In this document: in pieces, positions 60,553 to 64,000 of the stretch
How the letters are laid out: every line of letters starts with the position of its first letter
How positions within the stretch are numbered: the stretch's first letter is position 1
Made by a program: the position numbers and the translations under genes
The notes under the pieces: model-generated
What the model was told of the DNA's origin: nothing
Seen by the model: the letters and a program-made list of their open reading frames with translations, nothing else
The model's database searches: none
DNA from: Bacteroidales bacterium
GTDB taxonomy: Bacteria > Bacteroidota > Bacteroidia > Bacteroidales > P3
Length of the DNA: 64,000 nt
Reading direction: 5' to 3'
Assembly: GCA_017439185.1 (NCBI GenBank)
Contig: JAFRTM010000012.1
Location: 1 to 64,000 of the forward strand

Positions 60553-61605
60553 TCACTCCTGACTTACCCAACCTTGAGCCACCAGCTCGATGGTGCTGTT
60601 TTGAGGCGTCACCATCATCGTGCCGCGGTTTTTCTCGGCAATATGGCCTATCACCGTGATGCCGTCGAGTTTTCTGACCTTCTCGTAGTCGGCCTGCTTT
60701 ATGGTGAAAAGCAGCTCATAGTCCTCGCCGCCGTTCAGTGCGTTGCTCACCGGCAGCATGTTGGTGCTCATCTCGCTGCAGACCCGCGTGGTCTGGTAAT
60801 CTATCGGCAGTTTCTCCTCATAGACCTCGCACCCCACCTCGGAGCTCTTGCACAGCTGCATCACGTCGCTCGCCAGCCCCTGGCTGACGTCTATCATGCT
60901 GGTAGGCACCACGCCGCTCTCAGCCAGTTGCTTCACCACGTCGAAACGCGGCTCGGGCTTGAGGTAACGTTCGAGTACATAGTCGTAGCCTTCCAAGTCG
61001 GGCTGGAAATTGGGATTGGCCTGATAGGTCACCTTCTCGCGTTCGAGGACCAGAAGTCCAGAATAGGCACTTCCCAGATCGCCCGAACAGCATATCAGGT
61101 CATATTCCCCGGCACCCCTGCGGCAGGTAATCCTGTCCTCCGACACCTCCCCCACCGCCGTGACCGTGATGACCAAGCCGCTGCGGCTCGACTGCATCTC
61201 GCCTCCCACAAGGTCCACGTCGTAACGCTTGCAGCAGTTCCTTATGCCGGCATACAGCTCCTCCAGGGCTTCCAGCGAATAGCGGTTGCTCACCGCCACG
61301 CTCACCAGCACCTGACGTGCCGCTCCGTTCATCGCCGCTATATTGCTCAATGCCCGTGCCACCGCCTTATATCCCAGATGTTTCAGCGGAGTGTACATCA
61401 TATCGAAGTTCACGCCCTCTGCCATCGTCTGCGTGGTCACAAGAGTCTTCGTCTCGCCGCTTCCGAGCACCGCGCAGTCGTCGCCCACACCAATAAACGT
61501 GCTGCTGTTCTTCGGCACAAACTCGTCGGTCAGCCTCTCTATCGCCGCATATTTTCCCAGATGGCCCAGCTCGGTGCGACCCTCTTCGTTCTCAATAGTG
61601 CTCAT
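60553..61605 (-). CDS. thiL: thiamine-monophosphate kinase
   Basis: 350 residues. Phosphorylates TMP to TPP. AIR-synthase fold: GVGDDCAVLG (near 41), TTQTMAEGVNFDM, LGYKAVARALSNIAAMNG, DLVGGEMQSSRSGLVITV, STSMIDVSQGLASDV-type motif (PTSMIDVSQGLASDVMQL), and LNGGEDYELLFT. First Met at 61605 is 5 nt after the lipoprotein gene. No TPP riboswitch is visible upstream. Confidence 0.93.
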   Translation of the reverse strand: MSTIENEEGRTELGHLGKYAAIERLTDEFVPKNSSTFIGVGDDCAVLGSGETKTLVTTQTMAEGVNFDMMYTPLKHLGYKAVARALSNIAAMNGAARQVLVSVAVSNRYSLEALEELYAGIRNCCKRYDVDLVGGEMQSSRSGLVITVTAVGEVSEDRITCRRGAGEYDLICCSGDLGSAYSGLLVLEREKVTYQANPNFQPDLEGYDYVLERYLKPEPRFDVVKQLAESGVVPTSMIDVSQGLASDVMQLCKSSEVGCEVYEEKLPIDYQTTRVCSEMSTNMLPVSNALNGGEDYELLFTIKQADYEKVRKLDGITVIGHIAEKNRGTMMVTPQNSTIELVAQGWVSQE

Positions 61606-61610
61606 CGTTG

Positions 61611-62456
61611 TTATTTTACGTAGTTAAACCACATCTTCTCCAACTTGTAGAGGTTATACGACTCGGTCTGGTCGTTTACCTCAGAAGTTATCGTCGTCGG
61701 CAGGTCGCCCGAATATTCATAGGTCCAAGTTTTCTCGCTCTGGGTGCCGCCCGGCGCCGTCATAAGCTGCGTCACCGTATTGTTCTCGCTGAACACCTCG
61801 GACGGGCTATTTGCTACAAAATACATCATACCATAATAGGGGTTCCTTTTGCTGTCATACTCATATTCATCCACCGTCACGTCATCGGGCAGCGCGCTGC
61901 TGCTCTGCGTTATCTTCTTCACATTGTTGCCCTCGTATTCATAACTTTTAGTCCATACCACATCGACACCCCCTTCACCTGCACCCACAAGGGTTCTCAG
62001 CAACTTGGTCACCTTGGTGCCGTTGTAGTAATAGTCCAGCACGGTTGTCTTCGCCCCTCCTTCATACTCCTCCACACGCATAAGCTTGTCGCCCTGGTAG
62101 CTGTAGGTCCGGTAGTTTCCTTCGCCGCTGTTTGTCACCTGCATCAGCTTGTCGCCCTCGTAAACCAGCGTAGCCTCATTGGTCATGATGCCTTCGGTAT
62201 TGTAATATTCCACCTTCATCAACTTCTCCCCTTCCCAAGTGCAACGCAACGCCAAGTGTTTCGCATTGACATCAGAATGGCGGATGTCGTAAGCCGGATA
62301 TTCTATCAACGAGCTGTCCATGCTCCATATCTCCGAAATCTTCACCACACCGTTGTTTACCCCTCCGCTCGGGAGGTCGGTGCCGTTGTCTTTTCTGCAA
62401 GAGAACATTGCCGTCATCAGCACGGCCATCATCAAAACTATTACTTTTTTATTCAT
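61611..62456 (-). CDS. lipoprotein with YD-like repeats
   Basis: 281 residues, lipobox TAMFSC. The mature part contains repeats such as LVYEGDKLMQV, YSYQGDKLMRVEEY and KSYEYEGNNVKKI, a beta-hairpin style also seen in the secreted protein at 17513-18343. First gene of the thiL-ackA operon. Function unknown. Confidence 0.7.
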   Translation of the reverse strand: MNKKVIVLMMAVLMTAMFSCRKDNGTDLPSGGVNNGVVKISEIWSMDSSLIEYPAYDIRHSDVNAKHLALRCTWEGEKLMKVEYYNTEGIMTNEATLVYEGDKLMQVTNSGEGNYRTYSYQGDKLMRVEEYEGGAKTTVLDYYYNGTKVTKLLRTLVGAGEGGVDVVWTKSYEYEGNNVKKITQSSSALPDDVTVDEYEYDSKRNPYYGMMYFVANSPSEVFSENNTVTQLMTAPGGTQSEKTWTYEYSGDLPTTITSEVNDQTESYNLYKLEKMWFNYVK

Positions 62457-62649
62457 AATAATTAATGTATTTTCTATAATAACGCAAAAAACGCAGAAAT
62501 ATTATACAGGGGGAAAAATTAAGTGATCGGTGGGCGGAAAGTTGAAAGTTGAGTAATGTTTTTTATCGGGCGGTCATATATAGAACCCCTTAAGTTGTTT
62601 TTTCGGACACAGTTTTTTCGTTTTTTTCAAAAAAAGTTGGTGAATGTGG

Positions 62650-62704
62650 GTAATACTTGCTTAAAGGTTGGTTAATAGTTGATTAATACTTGGTTAATGT
62701 TTTT
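62650..62704 (+). repeat. 11-bp-period tandem array E
   Basis: Five exact units: GTAATACTTGC, TTAAAGGTTGG, TTAATAGTTGA, TTAATACTTGG, TTAATGTTTTT. The unit resembles that of array A (TTAATGGTTGG). It ends 11 nt before the 113-bp repeat. Confidence 0.75.
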
Positions 62705-62715
62705 ATTCTTGTGGA

Positions 62716-62828
62716 CAAAACATTATCTTATCTTGGCGTTACCCAAAACGGGAACAGTACGGGAGCAATAGGGGAGCAAAACCAATAGACTACTACAGGA
62801 CCATCTGTCCGGTCATAAGTGTTCACTC
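62716..62828. repeat. dispersed 113-bp intergenic repeat, copy 2
   Basis: Second copy of the element at 38175-38287, same orientation. Changes between the copies include loss of the 8-bp stem of copy 1, while GGACCATCTGTCC still allows a short alternative stem. Confidence 0.75.
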
Positions 62829-62869
62829 CGGGAGGATAATTTCATGGTCCTAATGATTTTCCCTGACTT

Positions 62870-62903
62870 CGCCTCTCTCTCTCTTTTAAATAAGAGAGAG
62901 GCG
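62870..62903. other. hairpin CGCCTCTCTCT/AGAGAGAGGCG
   Basis: An 11-bp stem with a loop of about 12 nt in the repeat-rich spacer. No T-run on either side in the expected place. It could terminate the minus-strand gene at 63088, or be part of the 443-bp element. Confidence 0.45.
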
Positions 62904-63087
62904 GTTTGACAATCAGACCAGCTGGAATTGGGCATGAAGGGACAGTCTGAAATGTTAAAAATGGAAAAAGTTTTGAAAAGTGTGTCCTAAAAAGAGGGTT
63001 GATGGGTTCTATATATGCAGGCCAGTGAAGTGGAACCGGGAAGAGTGGCCTGAGAGGTCTTTGAAATAACAGAAACAAATGGTTTGC

Positions 63088-63705
63088 CTATTCGGCTGTC
63101 GGGGTTGTTACGGGCTTTTCTATGCGGTGGACCGGCGCCTTCTCCAGGCTCTCGAGTTTCTCCACCTTGCCCCGTTTCTCGAGCTTGTTGGGCAGCTGTT
63201 CGTTATGGAGGTGGAAGCTGCGGCCGTTGAGTTCGGCGGGCAACGGCTCGGGCGCCTCGCGGGTGGTGGCGTCCATAAGGCCGTCTTTCTCCATCTCCAG
63301 GAGTTTGGCCATGGCCTCGTTGGCGGGGGCCACGAGCTTGGTGCAGGGGTCTGCCTTGGCGTCAACCGACACAGCTAGGTTGTCGAGGGACTGGAGCTCG
63401 CCCTCCTTTATCATCGGCAGCCACACCGCCGCCAGGTCTATGTCGGCCTCGTAAGGGCTTCCCTTCGCGATATCCTCCCCGACGATATGCACCATGTCTT
63501 CCTTCACCGTCATCTCCGAGATATGGACGTATACCAGCTTGTCCTTGGCGCAGCACCCGCAATACTGCACGAAAGTGTTGTGCTGCCGCAGGAGGCGCAG
63601 CGCCTTGGCCGACTGCTCGGGGGTAAGATGGCGCATCTCCTGTGCCCACATCATCGCAGGCAACAGGAGAAGCGTCATTCCTATGAGGAAAAATCTCTTT
63701 TGCAT
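63088..63705 (-). CDS. secreted protein of unknown function
   Basis: 205 residues with a signal peptide (KRFFLIGMTLLLLPAMMWAQ). The mature part begins with a helix (LTPEQSAKALRLLRQHN) then FVQYCGCCAKDKLVYVHI, a CxCC group that could bind metal or form disulfides. The C-terminal 70 residues are charged and Pro-rich, probably disordered. 9 nt after the truncated gene upstream, so co-transcribed. No family recognised. Confidence 0.6.
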   Translation of the reverse strand: MQKRFFLIGMTLLLLPAMMWAQEMRHLTPEQSAKALRLLRQHNTFVQYCGCCAKDKLVYVHISEMTVKEDMVHIVGEDIAKGSPYEADIDLAAVWLPMIKEGELQSLDNLAVSVDAKADPCTKLVAPANEAMAKLLEMEKDGLMDATTREAPEPLPAELNGRSFHLHNEQLPNKLEKRGKVEKLESLEKAPVHRIEKPVTTPTAE

Positions 63706-63714
63706 AACAGATGG

Positions 63715-64000
63715 TTACTGTATGTCGTACTCGTCGAGAGGAGCGGCGAGGAGGCCGATGAACTTGGCCGAGTTGTCGAACTCCATGCGGGTGTATTTGG
63801 GTTTCTTGACACCTTTCACCTTCTGGCTCACCACGACGTAGGTGTAGGGCTTGGGTTTCTTGCCGGTGGTCTCGTCACGGTACTTGGAGTCGTACTCGTA
63901 AACGACCATCTTCTCCACCTTGTATTTCTCGCCTTTGTATTTCTCGTTGAGATATTTTATGATGGCGTTGGTGTAACGTTCCTTGGGGAGGACCTTGCCG
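63715..64000 (-). CDS. protein of unknown function, C-terminal part (cut by the window edge)
   Basis: The frame is open to the right edge; 94 residues are visible, from GKVLPKERYTNAIIKYLNEK to PLDEYDIQ. A GTG at 63918 is unlikely to be the start because coding continues upstream of it. The visible part is basic and rich in Lys and Tyr (KKPKPYTYVVVSQKVKGVKK). It precedes the secreted CxCC protein in one transcription unit. No family recognised. Confidence 0.5.
   Translation of the reverse strand, partial: GKVLPKERYTNAIIKYLNEKYKGEKYKVEKMVVYEYDSKYRDETTGKKPKPYTYVVVSQKVKGVKKPKYTRMEFDNSAKFIGLLAAPLDEYDIQ

Larger units (their letters stand above)
62575..63017. mobile_element. 443-bp MITE-like segment bounded by 42-bp imperfect inverted repeats
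   Basis: Left arm 62575-62616 and right arm 62976-63017 align as inverted repeats without gaps. The outer 14 bases are identical (CATATATAGAACCC against GGGTTCTATATATG), and 19 of the next 28 match, including GGACACA and T-runs. The inside has no gene but holds the 11-bp array E and the second 113-bp repeat. No obvious target-site duplication was seen. The rest of the gene-free stretch 62457-63087 shows nothing else recognisable. Confidence 0.5.

Noticed and set aside
60553..62456. TPP riboswitch before thiL
   Set aside because: thiL starts 5 nt after the lipoprotein gene, and no THI-box-like conserved segments were found upstream.

Overview
The window is chromosomal DNA from a member of the Bacteroidales (phylum Bacteroidota); family and genus cannot be fixed from the sequence alone. 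Supporting signs are type IX secretion C-terminal sorting domains on two secreted enzymes (about 10.6-15.9 kb), the gliding/T9SS lipoprotein GldD, a DUF3276 Pur-alpha-like protein, a DUF5683 protein beside parAB, FKBP lipoproteins, many SPII lipoproteins, near absence of Shine-Dalgarno sites, and repeated Bacteroidota-type promoters (TTTG, about 19 nt, TAnnTTTG).

Layout. (1) 1-6.9 kb: an accessory polymorphic-toxin locus. The 3' end of an RHS gene is followed by three displaced RHS-core/tip cassettes, each paired with a small exported protein, then a toxin-tail remnant with its own exported partner. DNA after each core is strongly AT-rich. (2) 7.1-20 kb: mfd, a T9SS-sorted esterase, an LRR lipoprotein, an amino acid:cation symporter, a T9SS-sorted PAP2-family protein with a decayed second domain, cstA, a YD-like secreted repeat protein and a polysaccharide flippase. 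(3) 20-21.9 kb, minus strand: an overlapping operon of three tiny Cys-rich lipoproteins around a MauE/DoxX-thioredoxin fusion. (4) 21.9-26.8 kb, minus: S4 RNA-binding protein, TonB-ExbD-ExbB, DUF5683, ParB, ParA. (5) 26.9-31.4 kb, minus: DUF3276, a cysteine desulfidase-family protein, a deoxyhypusine synthase-like protein, DnaB. (6) 31.5-37.9 kb, minus: a six-gene run queA-rarA-acyltransferase-ABC-F-LytS-type kinase-LytTR regulator with almost no spacers. (7) 38.4-49 kb, plus: META protein and priA; nrnA-like, three FKBP-like lipoproteins, adk, lipoprotein, obg, PAP2; then trxA and DUF58. (8) 49-56 kb, plus: buk, FKBP, a short aroC, DUF4369 lipoprotein, lpxH-like, murF, endonuclease/exonuclease/phosphatase. 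(9) 56-62.5 kb, minus: lipoprotein-thiL-HAD-pcm-gldD-hydrolase-ackA. (10) 62.5-64 kb: a repeat-rich spacer and two unknown genes, the last cut by the window edge.

The most notable unexplained structures are the RHS tip array whose partner proteins all carry export signals, the Cys-rich lipoprotein/redox operon, a family of tandem arrays with an 11-bp period in five intergenic regions, and a composite intergenic repeat (11-bp array followed by a 113-bp repeat) found at 38 kb and at 62 kb, the latter inside a 443-bp segment bounded by 42-bp inverted repeats. No rRNA, tRNA, CRISPR array or transposase gene was recognised.
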